Below are positions 1 to 8,952 of a DNA stretch of 64,000 bases, in pieces (the first letter of the stretch is position 1; the number at the start of each line of letters is the position of its first letter). The translations under genes and the position numbers were made by a program. This DNA is from Fodinibacter sp963800505. Its GTDB lineage: Bacteria; Actinomycetota; Actinomycetes; Actinomycetales; Dermatophilaceae. Location: the NCBI GenBank assembly GCA_963800505.1, contig CAWDBL010000032.1, positions 75,015-139,014 of the forward strand, written 5' to 3'. Under the pieces are notes generated by a model. It was not told where the DNA came from. It saw only the letters and a list, made by a program, of their open reading frames with translations, and did not search any database.

Positions 1-841
1 ACCCGGGGCCGGCCATGAACGACACCGCCCACAGCGCCAGGTTGGGCAGGGCCACCACCTGCGCCAGCGTGAGCACGACGGCTCCGAGGCCACCGGCCGC
101 GACGGCGGTCGAGATGGTGCTCACCTGGTGCCAGGACAGGCCGACCGCCGCGACGACGGCGACCAGGCCGGCGCCGAGCAGGACGGCCGCACCGGCCAGG
201 CCCGGCCGCACCGCGCGGCGCACGCTGTCGGGCAGCCAGGCGAGCCCGAGGCGGCGGCCGAGCACGTCGGGGTCGTCGGCGGCGATCGGCCGCAGGGCGA
301 GCACCAGTGCGAGCAGCGGCACGGCCACCAAGGGCAGCACGAGGGAGAGCGGGGTGACGCGGAACGGCCCGGCGACGGTGAGCCCCACCGCGACGCCCAC
401 GGCGACGGCATACCCGGCCCACCAGGCAGCGAGCGCGCCGGCCAGGGGGCGCGGCAGTGTGCCCCACCAGTGGTCTCCGTCGGTGGACACGTCGACCATC
501 GCCTCGCGCGCGCCGAGCCAGGCCACCGCGACGAGCGCGGCCGTGCCGAGCAGCGGCACCACCGACAGGGCCACCCCTCCGGTGTCGAGGTGCGCTCCGG
601 ACACCAGGAGCCACAGGGCAGCGCCGGTGCCGGCCGCCTGCCAGCCGGTGCCGGTCCCCAACGGCTCGACGAGCCAGGCCAGCACCACCGGCCCCAGCAC
701 GACCAGCACCGAGGTCAGCCCGGTCATCACCCCCACGCCGGCGGCGCGCAGCCAGCGCGACCCGGCCGGCGGCTGCCCGGCATCCCCCGTGTCGTCGTCG
801 GACCCGGGCAGCACTGAACGGAGGCGCTCACTGACACTCAT
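1..841 (-). CDS. DUF6350-like integral membrane protein, 3' end cut by window
   Basis: The reading frame starts at ATG 841 and runs off the left edge, giving 280 codons. The first 30 residues are polar and basic. At least six strongly hydrophobic segments follow, so this is a polytopic membrane protein. Near the edge it reads QVVALPNLALW, a motif I associate with the actinobacterial DUF6350 family, which is often encoded next to sucCD; that link comes from memory. The gene lies 147 bp downstream of sucD on the same strand, separated by a long inverted repeat, so it is probably a separate transcription unit. Function is unknown; an ion or solute carrier cannot be excluded. Confidence 0.75.
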   Translation of the reverse strand, partial: MSVSERLRSVLPGSDDDTGDAGQPPAGSRWLRAAGVGVMTGLTSVLVVLGPVVLAWLVEPLGTGTGWQAAGTGAALWLLVSGAHLDTGGVALSVVPLLGTAALVAVAWLGAREAMVDVSTDGDHWWGTLPRPLAGALAAWWAGYAVAVGVAVGLTVAGPFRVTPLSLVLPLVAVPLLALVLALRPIAADDPDVLGRRLGLAWLPDSVRRAVRPGLAGAAVLLGAGLVAVVAAVGLSWHQVSTISTAVAAGGLGAVVLTLAQVVALPNLALWAVSFMAGPG

Positions 842-907
842 CGCCACTCAGTCTGCGGGAGAACGCCCCTCAGACGTCCGAGCAACGCCGTGCGCCGGCC
901 CCACTAC

Positions 908-988
908 TCCCGACTTATTGCGGATCTTCCACCCGAGCAGGGCGCCGGACGCCCGTTCGGAGGGTGGGAGATCCGCAATAGGTCGGGA
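908..988. repeat. 27-bp imperfect inverted repeat directly after sucD
   Basis: The arms are 908-934 and 962-988, with 25 of 27 positions complementary and a 27-nt GC-rich middle. The right arm ends one base before the sucD stop codon. It can fold as a large hairpin at the 3' end of the sucCD mRNA. The outer ends (TCCCGACTT / GTCGGGA) resemble the ends of the 83-86 bp palindromes at 17638, 18139 and 59341, but the interior differs. A terminator or 3' stabiliser role is inferred; there is no U-tract. Confidence 0.6.
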
Positions 989-1882
989 TCAGGCGGTCAG
1001 GCCGCGCATGATCTCGCGCATCAGGTCGGCGGTCTCGGACGGCGTCTTGCCCACCTTGACCCCGGCGGCCTCGAGGGCCTCCTGCTTGGCCTGCGCGGTG
1101 CCCGACGAGCCCGACACGATGGCGCCGGCGTGGCCCATGGTCTTGCCCTCGGGGGCGGTGAACCCGGCGACGTAGCCGACGACCGGCTTGGTGACGTGGT
1201 CCTTGATGTAGGCCGCCGCCCGCTCCTCGGCGTCGCCGCCGATCTCGCCGATCATGACGATCGCGTCGGTGTCGGGGTCGTTCTGGAACGCCTCGAGGCA
1301 GTCGATGTGCGTGGTGCCGATGATCGGGTCGCCGCCGATGCCGACGCCGGTGGAGAAGCCGTAGTCACGCAGCTCGTACATCATCTGGTAGGTCAGGGTG
1401 CCCGACTTCGAGACCAGGCCGATGCGGCCCGGGCCGGAGATGTCGGCCGGGATGATGCCGGCGTTGGCGGCCCCGGGGCTGATCAGGCCGGGGCAGTTCG
1501 GGCCGATGATCCGCGTGGTGCCCTTCTCCTGGGCGTAGTTGAAGAACTCCGCGGTGTCCTTGACGGCGACGCCCTCGGTGATGACGACGGCGAGCGGGAT
1601 GCCGGCGTCGATCGCCTCGGTGGCGGCGGCCTTGGTGAAGGCGGCCGGCACGAAGATGACGCTGACGTCGGCGCCGGTCGCCTCCATCGCCTCGGCGACG
1701 GTGCCGAACACGGGGACGGTTGTGCCGCCCTCGAACTCGACGGTGGTGCCGGCCTTGCGCGGGTTGACGCCGCCGACGATCGCGGTGCCGGAGCGCAGCA
1801 TCCGCTGGGTGTGCTTCATGCCCTCGGAGCCGGTCATGCCCTGGACGATGACCTTGGAGTCTGCGGTGAGGAAGATGGCCAT
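989..1882 (-). CDS. sucD: Succinyl-CoA synthetase (ADP-forming) alpha subunit
   Basis: This 297-aa protein is full length for SucD. With SucC it interconverts succinyl-CoA and succinate with substrate-level ATP/GTP formation in the TCA cycle. The N-terminal Rossmann CoA-binding domain is visible (VQGMTGSEG near residue 14), as is the second conserved region IIGPNCPG near 125. The phosphorylated active-site histidine lies in MGHAGAIVSG (His about 251). The ATG at 1882 gives the canonical family N-terminus (MAIFLTADSKVIVQG). The gene follows sucC after 32 bp, so the pair is one operon. Nothing unusual is seen. Confidence 0.97.
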   Translation of the reverse strand: MAIFLTADSKVIVQGMTGSEGMKHTQRMLRSGTAIVGGVNPRKAGTTVEFEGGTTVPVFGTVAEAMEATGADVSVIFVPAAFTKAAATEAIDAGIPLAVVITEGVAVKDTAEFFNYAQEKGTTRIIGPNCPGLISPGAANAGIIPADISGPGRIGLVSKSGTLTYQMMYELRDYGFSTGVGIGGDPIIGTTHIDCLEAFQNDPDTDAIVMIGEIGGDAEERAAAYIKDHVTKPVVGYVAGFTAPEGKTMGHAGAIVSGSSGTAQAKQEALEAAGVKVGKTPSETADLMREIMRGLTA

Positions 1883-1914
1883 GGGTGTCGTTGTCTCTCT
1901 TCGCGCTCGGGGGG

Positions 1915-3093
1915 TCAGTTGCCGGAGGCCAGCTCGGCGGCCTTGCGGGCGGCGCCGTCCATGGTGTCCTCGATGAGGACGCGGGGGTGGGCGCGCTCGG
2001 CGAGGATGCGCCGGCCCTCCTCGACGTTGTTGCCGTCGAGGCGCACGACCAGCGGGCGGTCCTCCTCGTCGCCGAGGGCGTCCAGCGCGCCGACGATGCC
2101 GTTGGCCACGGCATCGCAGGCGGTGATGCCGCCGAAGACGTTGACGAAGACGCTCTTGACCTGCGGGTCGGACAGGATGATGTGCAGCCCGTTGGCCATC
2201 ACCTCGGCGCTCGCGCCGCCGCCGATGTCGAGGAAGTTGGCCGGCTTCTGGCCGCCGAACTCCTCACCGGCGTAGGCGACGACGTCGAGGGTGCTCATCA
2301 CGAGCCCCGCGCCGTTGCCGATGATGCCGACCGAGCCGTCGAGCTTGACGTAGTTGAGGTCCTTCTCCTTGGCGGCGAGCTCGAGCGGGTCGGTCTCGGA
2401 GTTGTCCTCGAGCGCCTCGTGCTCGGGGTGGCGGAAGAAGGCGTTCTCGTCGAGGGTGACCTTGCCGTCGAGCGCGACGATGTCGCCGGCAGCGGTCTTG
2501 ACCAGCGGGTTGACCTCGACCAGCGTGGCGTCCTCCTCGCGGTAGACGGTCCACAGGCTCTTGAGCACCGGCTCGATCTTCGCGGCGGTGTCGGCGTCGA
2601 AGCCGGCCTCCGTGACGATCTCGCGCGCCTTGGCGTCGTCGATGCCGACGTTGGGGTCGACGACCACGCGGGCGAGTGCCTCGGGGCGCTCGACGGCGAG
2701 CTGCTCGATCTCCATCCCGCCCTCCTTGCTGCACATCGCGAGGTAGGTGCGGTTCGCGCGGTCGAGCAGGATGGAGAAGTAGTACTCCTCGTCGATCTGC
2801 GCGCCCTGGGCGATCATCACCTGGTGCACGGTGTGCCCCTTGATGTCCATGCCCAGGATGGCGCCGGCGTGCTGCTCCGCCTCGTCGGCGCTCTTCGCGA
2901 CCTTGACCCCACCGGCCTTGCCGCGGCCACCGGTCTTGACCTGGGCCTTGACGACGGTGACGCCGCCGCTCGCGGTGCCGATCCGCTCGGCGGCCGCCCG
3001 GGCCTCCTCGGGGGTCGTGGCGACGGCCCCGGCGAGCACGGGGACACCGTGCTTCTCGAACACGTCACGGGCCTGGTACTCGAAGAGATCCAC
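1915..3093 (-). CDS. sucC: Succinyl-CoA synthetase beta subunit
   Basis: The protein is 392 aa from a GTG start. The frame stays open further upstream, but the family N-terminus (LFEYQARDVFEKHGVPV) begins right after this GTG, which fixes the start. An ATP-grasp domain occupies the first 240 residues, including VKAQVKTGGRGKAGGVK around 45-60. The C-terminal CoA-ligase domain contains NIFGGI-like VNVFGGITACD. The subunit binds nucleotide and succinate and partners SucD. It is first in the sucCD operon. A candidate -10 (TAGGCT, minus strand, 3149-3154) would leave a leader of about 50 nt. The divergent gene is a lipoprotein 170 bp away. Confidence 0.96.
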   Translation of the reverse strand: MDLFEYQARDVFEKHGVPVLAGAVATTPEEARAAAERIGTASGGVTVVKAQVKTGGRGKAGGVKVAKSADEAEQHAGAILGMDIKGHTVHQVMIAQGAQIDEEYYFSILLDRANRTYLAMCSKEGGMEIEQLAVERPEALARVVVDPNVGIDDAKAREIVTEAGFDADTAAKIEPVLKSLWTVYREEDATLVEVNPLVKTAAGDIVALDGKVTLDENAFFRHPEHEALEDNSETDPLELAAKEKDLNYVKLDGSVGIIGNGAGLVMSTLDVVAYAGEEFGGQKPANFLDIGGGASAEVMANGLHIILSDPQVKSVFVNVFGGITACDAVANGIVGALDALGDEEDRPLVVRLDGNNVEEGRRILAERAHPRVLIEDTMDGAARKAAELASGN

Positions 3094-3263
3094 GGGGCGA
3101 TCCGTCCTCACTGTCGTCGGCTGAGTTGGTGAAAGTGGTCCGTTGCGGAGCCTAACGGGGCCGGAGGGGTGAGGCGCGCCACGGGTCGGCCCGAGACGGC
3201 CGGTGGGACTCTTCTCACGCCTGAGCGGTCGCCCCGCGCGACGACCGGTGGTGGGATGGGCGG

Positions 3264-3770
3264 ATGCCGACGACGCCCACGCCCCGGATGCCGACCGCTC
3301 CCCACGTGCTCGCCGCCCTCGCGTTGGCCCTGGTGCTGGGGGCCTGCGGTGAGCCCTCGACCCCGGGAGGTGCGAGCAGCTCAGGGGATCCGGGCAGCTC
3401 GGGCAGCTCGGCGAGCGCGACAGCGAGCCCCAGCCCCCCGGCATCCGACGTGCGGTTGGCCCGGGTCGGGGGCGTGGCGGGCTTCCAGGACGTGCTCGCC
3501 GTGGCACCCGACGGCGAGGTGACCGGCACCACGAAGAACGGCGCGGTGTCGTGCACCGTGCCGGCCGCGACCGTGCAGGTGCTCGCCACCGCCCCGCCGC
3601 CGACCACCGGCCTGAACGCCGGCAACGACCGGATCGCCGCGAGCGTCGAGCGCGACGGCACGACGATCGACCTCGGCGAGGCCGCCGGAAGCGACCCGCT
3701 GTCGACCGCCGCCCGGGAGGTGCTCGACGACGTGCAGCTGCCCGAGGCCCAGCGCACCGTCTGTCGCTGA
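3264..3770 (+). CDS. Small secreted lipoprotein, function unknown
   Basis: The 168-aa protein has an N-terminal hydrophobic stretch (VLAALALALVLGACG) ending in a clear lipobox. Cys is at about residue 28, so signal peptidase II processing and lipid anchoring are expected. A Ser/Gly/Ala/Pro-rich linker of about 35 residues follows, then a roughly 100-residue globular part with two Cys (VSCTVPA and the terminal VCR) that could form a disulfide. I recognise no family. A TGGGAT box ends 6 nt before ATG 3264, compatible with a leaderless mRNA. The inner ATG at 3288 also leaves an intact signal. The 3' end lies in a perfect hairpin shared with the convergent protease gene. Confidence 0.75.
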   Translation: MPTTPTPRMPTAPHVLAALALALVLGACGEPSTPGGASSSGDPGSSGSSASATASPSPPASDVRLARVGGVAGFQDVLAVAPDGEVTGTTKNGAVSCTVPAATVQVLATAPPPTTGLNAGNDRIAASVERDGTTIDLGEAAGSDPLSTAAREVLDDVQLPEAQRTVCR

Positions 3771-3786
3771 GGCAGACGGTGCGCTG
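3750..3786. terminator. Perfect 14-bp hairpin between convergent genes
   Basis: The arms 3750-3763 and 3773-3786 are perfectly complementary, with a 9-nt loop. The left arm covers the last codons of the lipoprotein gene and the loop contains its stop. The right arm ends 6 nt before the stop of the convergent M4 protease. It is probably a bidirectional terminator without a U-tract, as is usual in high-GC actinobacteria. Confidence 0.75.
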
Positions 3787-3792
3787 CGGACC

Positions 3793-5391
3793 TCAGTTGG
3801 CGCAGGTCTGGGTGCCCGCCGGCACCGCGATGGCGGTGAAGGCGCTCTGCACGGCCAGGCAGTTCGCCGAGTTCTTGCCGTAGAGCTCCTTGGCCGAGGC
3901 GATCGCCCCGTTGCGCGCCGCCGCGTAGCCGCTGCTCGAGGTGAGCTTGGTCGTCAGCGTGCGGTACCAGACCTTCTCGGCGACGGCGTGGCCGACGCCG
4001 GTCACGGCGGGGGCGGTGCCACACCGGGGGCTGTTGTAGGCGACCCCGTTGACGGTCTTGGCGCCCGAGCCCTCGGAGACCAGGTAGTACCAGTGGTTCA
4101 GCGGGCCCGAGGAGTAGTGCACGTCGAGCCGGCCGACGGTGCGGCTCCAGCAGTCGGCGCTGCGGCCGTCCTTGCTGGGCCGGTCCATGTAGCGCAGCGG
4201 GGTGCCGTTGCCGTTGATGTTGATCTTCTCGCCGACGAGGTAGTCGCCGACGTCCGTGGAGGAGGAGGTGGAGGCGGCGTAGAACTCCACGGCGGTGCCG
4301 AAGATGTCGGACGTCGCCTCGTTCAGGCCCCCGGACTCGCCGCGGTAGTTGAGGTTCGCGGTGTTCTCGGTGACGCCGTGGCTCATCTCGTGTCCGGCGA
4401 CGTCGATCGAGGTGAGCGGTCGGGTGTTGCCGGTGCCGTCGCCGTACGTCATCTGGGTGCCGTCCCAGAACGCGTTGTTGTAGCTCGACCCGTAGTGCAC
4501 CCGGCTGGGGGCACCCTTGCCGGAGTTCCAGATGCCGGCCCGGTTGTGCGTCGTCGAGTAGTACTCGAAGGTCTTCTGGGCGCCCCACTGGGCATCGGCG
4601 GCGGCGGTCTGGCGGGCGGCGCCGACGGTACCCGCGATCCCGGTGCCCCAGACGTTGTCGGCGTCGACGAACAGGCTCCCCGGGCCGGAGGTCGCGCTCT
4701 TGAGGTCGGTGGTGACGTTGCCGACGGCATCCTTGAGCTGGAAGCTCGGGGCGGAGCCGATGGTGTTGAGCGTGACGACGCCGGAGTACTGCGTGTTGCC
4801 GGTGCCCTCGTGGATGGTCTCGGCGGAGTCGATGACCTTGCCGGTGCGGGCGTCGACCCAGGTCTTCAGCCGGCTCGGGGTCTGGCTGGCGCGGGTGCCG
4901 GTGGTCGTCACCTGCCACGCGAGGCGGGGGGTGCCCGAGCTCGCGTAGACGACGAGGGCGGCGGCGCTGGAGTCGACCCGGTAGCCCGCCGACTTCGCTG
5001 CGGTGGCAGTCGCGGCGGCCTTGCTCACCGAGGCCTTGGTCGAGGCCGGCGAGACGGCCTTGCCGCGGTTCCAGTGGCTGTTCCTCACGGTGCCGCTCGT
5101 GCTCTTGGCCACGACGAGGTCACCGCCCACGACGGGCAGGCCGTCGACCGTGCGGTCGTAGCGCACGTGGCGCGTGCCGTCGCGGTCGGTGACCACCGAG
5201 CGCACGGTGAGCGACTGGTCGGCCGGCAGGCCGAGGTCGTCGCCGGTGGACACGGCGGCGGACTGCTCGGCGGCCTTGAGGGCGGCGTTGCCCCCGGGTG
5301 CTGCGACGGCTCCGGACGCTCCGGTCACGGACGCGGCCACGGCGGCGACCGTGACGGCGAGGGCGACACCGGGCAGATGACGTGACGACAT
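3793..5391 (-). CDS. Secreted M4-family (thermolysin-like) neutral metalloprotease 1
   Basis: The 532-aa preproprotein begins with a signal peptide ending near AVAAPG (about 30). An FTP/PepSY-type propeptide (to about 195) precedes the thermolysin catalytic domain. The zinc motif HEMSH is at 334-338, the third ligand Glu in GGLNEATSD at about 358, and the second catalytic His in SSGPLNHW at about 433. The mature enzyme should be an extracellular endopeptidase activated by propeptide cleavage. It stops at a short Cys-containing tail (AGTQTCAN). The next gene upstream on the same strand is a close paralogue, so the pair arose by tandem duplication. ATG 5391 gives a complete signal peptide. Confidence 0.93.
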   Translation of the reverse strand: MSSRHLPGVALAVTVAAVAASVTGASGAVAAPGGNAALKAAEQSAAVSTGDDLGLPADQSLTVRSVVTDRDGTRHVRYDRTVDGLPVVGGDLVVAKSTSGTVRNSHWNRGKAVSPASTKASVSKAAATATAAKSAGYRVDSSAAALVVYASSGTPRLAWQVTTTGTRASQTPSRLKTWVDARTGKVIDSAETIHEGTGNTQYSGVVTLNTIGSAPSFQLKDAVGNVTTDLKSATSGPGSLFVDADNVWGTGIAGTVGAARQTAAADAQWGAQKTFEYYSTTHNRAGIWNSGKGAPSRVHYGSSYNNAFWDGTQMTYGDGTGNTRPLTSIDVAGHEMSHGVTENTANLNYRGESGGLNEATSDIFGTAVEFYAASTSSSTDVGDYLVGEKININGNGTPLRYMDRPSKDGRSADCWSRTVGRLDVHYSSGPLNHWYYLVSEGSGAKTVNGVAYNSPRCGTAPAVTGVGHAVAEKVWYRTLTTKLTSSSGYAAARNGAIASAKELYGKNSANCLAVQSAFTAIAVPAGTQTCAN

Positions 5392-5499
5392 GGGACTCCT
5401 CGGGGCACGGGCACCGCGGCAGGTCGCGGCAGGTCAATGGTGAGGGAGGGAGCGCCTCGGCGCCCGCCGAACGCGAGTTTTGGGGTCCGTCGAGACGGC

Positions 5500-5535
5500 G
5501 GATGCCGTCCCCCACCGTGGCGGGGGACGGCATCC
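5500..5535. terminator. 14-bp perfect hairpin after protease 2
   Basis: The arms 5500-5513 and 5522-5535 are perfectly complementary with an 8-nt loop. The hairpin lies 18 bp past the stop of the minus-strand M4 protease 2 and upstream of protease 1. It therefore probably separates the two transcripts. Its stem carries the GGATGCC/GGCATCC word that recurs across the window. Confidence 0.7.
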
Positions 5536-5552
5536 GGTGTGGTGGTGCCGGC

Positions 5553-7577
5553 TCAGCTCGTGGCGAGGGAGGTGTCGTCGACGACGAAGGACGTCTGCAG
5601 GCTGGAGTCCTCGGTCATGGTGAACCGGACGGTGACCGTCCTGCCCCTGTAGGCCGTCAGGTTGAACGACTTCTGCGTGTACGTCGCGTTGGTGCCGACG
5701 TTGGACCAGGTGGCCAGGGTGGTCACCGTCGCCCCGTCGACGACCTGCGCCCGCATCCTGTCGTAGACCGTCGAGCCGGTCTCGGCGGTGTCGGTGCGCA
5801 GCCAGAACGACAGGGTCGCGCTGGTCACGCCGGCCGGGATGGCGACGCTCTGGTTGATCGTCTCGGTGCTGGTGGAGCCGTTGCCGCCGAGCCAGGCCTT
5901 CCACGAGCCGGTGCGCGCCGGGCGACCGGTGTTGTTCGTGATCGGGCCGGCGGTGCCGGTCCACACCGTGGCGCCCGACTCGAAGCCGGGGTTGCCGAGC
6001 AGGTTGCCGCCGGTGGGCGGCGGCGGCGGGGGCGTGGTGCCGCCGCAGGTCTGCGTGCCCGCCGGGACCGCGATCGCCGCGAAGGCGCTCTCGGTGGCCA
6101 GGCACTGGGCCGACCCGGCGCCGTAGAGCTCCTTGGCCGAGGCGATCGCACCGTTGCGAGCCGCGGCGTAGGTGCTGTTGGACGTGAGCTTGGTCGACAG
6201 GGTGCGGTACCAGATCTTCTCCGCGGCGGCCCGCCCGGCGCCGGTCACCGTGGTGCCGTTGCAGGTGGGGCTGTTGTAGGAGACGCCGTTGACGGTCTTG
6301 GCGCCGGAACCCTCGGAGGCGAGGAAGAACCAGTGGTTCAGCGGGCCCGAGGAGTAGTGCGGGTCGAGGTTCTTGGTGCCGGTGGTCCAGCAGTCCTGGC
6401 TGCGGCCGTCCCTGCTGGGCCGGTCCATGTAGCGCAGCGGGGTGCCGTTGCCGTTGATGTTGATCTTCTCGCCGATGAGGTAGTCGCCCGGGTCGGCGGC
6501 GCTGTTGGCGTAGAACTCGACGGCGGCGCCGAAGATGTCGGACGTCGCCTCGTTGAGGCCGCCCGCGTCGCCGCTGTAGACCAGGCGGGCCGTGTTCTCG
6601 GTGACGCCGTGGCTCATCTCGTGCGCGGCGACGTCGATGGAGGTCAGCGGCTTGGCGTTGCCCGAGCCGTCGCCGTAGGTCATCTGGGTGCCGTCCCAGA
6701 ACGCGTTGTTGTAGGCGTTGCCGTAGTGCACCCGGCTGCGCGCCCCCGCGCCGTTGTTCCGGATGCCGGCCCGGCCCAGCACCGAGTTGTAGTACGCGTA
6801 GGTCTTCTCCGCCCCGTACTGCGCGTCGACCCCCGCGGTCTGCCGGCTCGTGGTCGAGCCGTTGCCCCACACGTTGTCGGCGTCGGTGAACTGCGTCCCC
6901 GTGCCCGACGTCCCCCCGTTCAGGTCGGTCGTGTAGTTGCCGAGCGTGTCGCGCAGCTGCCAGGTCGAGCCGCTCAGCGTGCTGTTGAGGGTGACCGTGC
7001 CGGAGTACTGGCTGTTGCCGGTGCCCGTGACCACCTCGTCGTAGGAGGAGATGACGGCGCCCGATGCCGCGTCGACGATGGTGTGCAGCCGGCTCGGGGT
7101 CTGGTCGGCCCGCGTGCCGGTGGTCAGCACGTCGTAGGCCAGGCGGGGCGTCCCCGTCGCCGCCCACACCACGAGCTCGCCGCGGCTCGCCTCACCCGAC
7201 GCCTTCGAGCGCTGCTGGCCGGCCGAGACCGCCGTGGTGCGCGCCACGGCCGGCGTCGTGGTCTTCGCGGCGACGCTCCTGCCGTTGTTGAACTGCACGT
7301 CCTCGATGCGGCCGCCCTTGGCCTTCTCGACGACGAGGTCGCCTCCGACGACGCGCAGGCCCTTCCAGGTGCGGTCGTACCGGGTGTGCGTCGTGCCGTC
7401 GGGGTCGGTGAGCACCGAGCGCTTCACGAGCGTGTCGTCGGCGCCGAGCTTGAGGGCCTGACGGTCGGGCGGGGTGCCGGCTGGGGTGGCGCCGGGCAGG
7501 GCCGCCGCGGCGGGTGTGCCGGCGGCGAAGGTGGCGGCGGCCGCGCCCAGGGCGAGGCCTGTGGTCAGTCTTCTCAC
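5553..7577 (-). CDS. Secreted M4-family metalloprotease 2 with C-terminal beta-sandwich domain
   Basis: The 674-aa protein starts at GTG 7577: an AAGGAG site lies 10 nt upstream and a signal peptide (VRRLTTGLALG...PAAAALPG) follows directly. The frame is open further upstream but lacks these signals. Layout is propeptide, then catalytic domain with HEMSH, GGLNEATSD and SSGPLNHWFF all intact, closely matching protease 1. A TCGGTTPPPPPPTGG linker then leads to about 165 extra residues (NLLGNPGFESG...VVDDTSLATS). That tail resembles the jelly-roll carbohydrate-binding or adhesion modules appended to bacterial secreted hydrolases. Its ligand is unknown. Protease 1 lacks this tail. Confidence 0.92.
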   Translation of the reverse strand: MRRLTTGLALGAAAATFAAGTPAAAALPGATPAGTPPDRQALKLGADDTLVKRSVLTDPDGTTHTRYDRTWKGLRVVGGDLVVEKAKGGRIEDVQFNNGRSVAAKTTTPAVARTTAVSAGQQRSKASGEASRGELVVWAATGTPRLAYDVLTTGTRADQTPSRLHTIVDAASGAVISSYDEVVTGTGNSQYSGTVTLNSTLSGSTWQLRDTLGNYTTDLNGGTSGTGTQFTDADNVWGNGSTTSRQTAGVDAQYGAEKTYAYYNSVLGRAGIRNNGAGARSRVHYGNAYNNAFWDGTQMTYGDGSGNAKPLTSIDVAAHEMSHGVTENTARLVYSGDAGGLNEATSDIFGAAVEFYANSAADPGDYLIGEKININGNGTPLRYMDRPSRDGRSQDCWTTGTKNLDPHYSSGPLNHWFFLASEGSGAKTVNGVSYNSPTCNGTTVTGAGRAAAEKIWYRTLSTKLTSNSTYAAARNGAIASAKELYGAGSAQCLATESAFAAIAVPAGTQTCGGTTPPPPPPTGGNLLGNPGFESGATVWTGTAGPITNNTGRPARTGSWKAWLGGNGSTSTETINQSVAIPAGVTSATLSFWLRTDTAETGSTVYDRMRAQVVDGATVTTLATWSNVGTNATYTQKSFNLTAYRGRTVTVRFTMTEDSSLQTSFVVDDTSLATS

Positions 7578-7807
7578 GACGTGGTTTCTCCTTCTTCGGT
7601 GGGCGCCCGGGCTCGGGCACGTGGGAAACCTGTCGGCTGGGTGCCGCCGTGACAACGGTTTGTGGAAAGAAATGACCTGGGCGCGCCCCTTCTTTACCGC
7701 CGGCACACCGGGCCTTGACCGGGAAGGTGCACACGCAGACCGCATGGTGACCATCTGCCCGGAGTCCGGGGTGTCGGGGCAGGCCGGGGCTCTACAGTGG
7801 CGGGGCC

Positions 7808-8740
7808 ATGGTGATGCTTCCGCTGCCGAGCGCCGTACCCCCCGCCGAGCACCCTGCACCGACGCAGGTCTCGGTGGTCCGGCGTGCCGGCGGGCTGGCG
7901 TCGGCCGCCCTGCGGCTGCTCGACCCGGCCGTGCTGGCCGGCAACGCCGTGGAGTCGGTCTGGCTGGCCGCCCACGTCGCGACCTGGCCGGTCGGCCTGG
8001 TGGGCGGTCGCAGTGCGCGGGCCGACCGGGCCTACCGCCTCGAGCACCTGCCACCCGTTCAGCGCGGGCTGCTCGTCTCGAACGTCGAGGCCGCGGGCAC
8101 GCCGATCCTGCTGGTGCACGGCATCGTCAGCAACCGCTCGATCTTCACCCTGCTGCGGCGCGGGCTCACCCGTCGGGGCTTCTCCAACGTCTTCGCGATC
8201 AACTACCTCACCGTCGCCAACGACGTGCGCGCCGCCGCGGCGGGCCTGTCGGTGGAGGTCGAGCGGGTCGTCGCGGAGACCGGCTTCGAGCGGATCCACA
8301 TCATCGGGCACAGCCTGGGCGGCCTGATCGCCCGCTACTACGTCACCCGGCTGGGGGGTGACGCGCGGGTGCACACCCTCATCACGCTCGGCACCCCGCA
8401 CGAGGGCAGCTACGCCGCGTATGCCGTGCCGACCACGCTGATGCAGCAGATGCGGCCGGGCAGCCACCTGATGCGTGAGCTCGACCGGCCGGTGCGGGGC
8501 TGCCGCACCCGCTTCATCTCGTACTGGTCCGACAACGACTGGGCCATCCAGCCCCAGCGCAGCGCGGCCCTGCGGCACCCCGACCTTCGGGCGCGCAACG
8601 TCAAGCTGCACGGGGCGGGGCACCTGAGCCTGCCGATGCTGGGTGAGGTCGTGCACGGCATCTCGCACGCCCTGGCCCACCTCGACGAGCAGGGTGGAAC
8701 GGTGACCTCGGGCGTCACCCCGCTGGTCCGCGACGAGTGA
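7808..8740 (+). CDS. Alpha/beta-hydrolase, lipase-like (PGAP1/LipA type)
   Basis: The 310-aa protein carries PILLVHGIVSN (oxyanion region, about residue 98), the nucleophile elbow IIGHSLGGL (Ser about 163) and a late His in GAGHLSLP (about 280), a plausible Ser/Asp/His triad. The motif LITLGTPHEGS is typical of triacylglycerol lipases and PGAP1-like esterases. Residues 25-75 are mildly hydrophobic, but there is no clear cleavable signal peptide, so membrane association is possible. A TACAGT box ends 9 nt before ATG 7808. The gene diverges from protease 2. Substrate is unknown; a lipid ester is most likely. Confidence 0.85.
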   Translation: MVMLPLPSAVPPAEHPAPTQVSVVRRAGGLASAALRLLDPAVLAGNAVESVWLAAHVATWPVGLVGGRSARADRAYRLEHLPPVQRGLLVSNVEAAGTPILLVHGIVSNRSIFTLLRRGLTRRGFSNVFAINYLTVANDVRAAAAGLSVEVERVVAETGFERIHIIGHSLGGLIARYYVTRLGGDARVHTLITLGTPHEGSYAAYAVPTTLMQQMRPGSHLMRELDRPVRGCRTRFISYWSDNDWAIQPQRSAALRHPDLRARNVKLHGAGHLSLPMLGEVVHGISHALAHLDEQGGTVTSGVTPLVRDE

Positions 8741-8877
8741 GGATGCCGGGTGCGCGCGGGAGCGGGCGCACCGTTGTGAGGTGCATCACCGGACTCGACG
8801 CGGATCGTGCGGGTATCCCCTAGTGACAGGGGTGTGGGCGACACGCTCGTCCACAAGTTCCCGAACCGGGATTGGGT

Positions 8878-8896
8878 GGTCACGGAATGGTCACGG
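8878..8896 (+). promoter_or_regulatory. Direct repeat GGTCACGG x2, helical-phase operator candidate before M23 gene
   Basis: GGTCACGG occurs at 8878-8885 and 8889-8896, start-to-start 11 bp apart. A TACGGT -10-like box follows immediately (8897-8902), about 50 nt before the M23 peptidase start. Tandem GTCAC half-sites resemble the direct-repeat sites reported for the response regulator MtrA, which controls cell-wall hydrolases in actinobacteria. That assignment is inference. Confidence 0.4.
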
Positions 8897-8952
8897 TACG
8901 GTGGTGCCAGCCCCGTCTACACCCCCTGAGTACCCCCTGAGGTCATCCCCGC

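Noticed and set aside
8821..8952. c-di-AMP (ydaO-type) riboswitch before the M23 peptidase
   Set aside because: Such genes often have one, but I could not identify the conserved core motifs; only short hairpins and the GGTCACGG repeat are visible.
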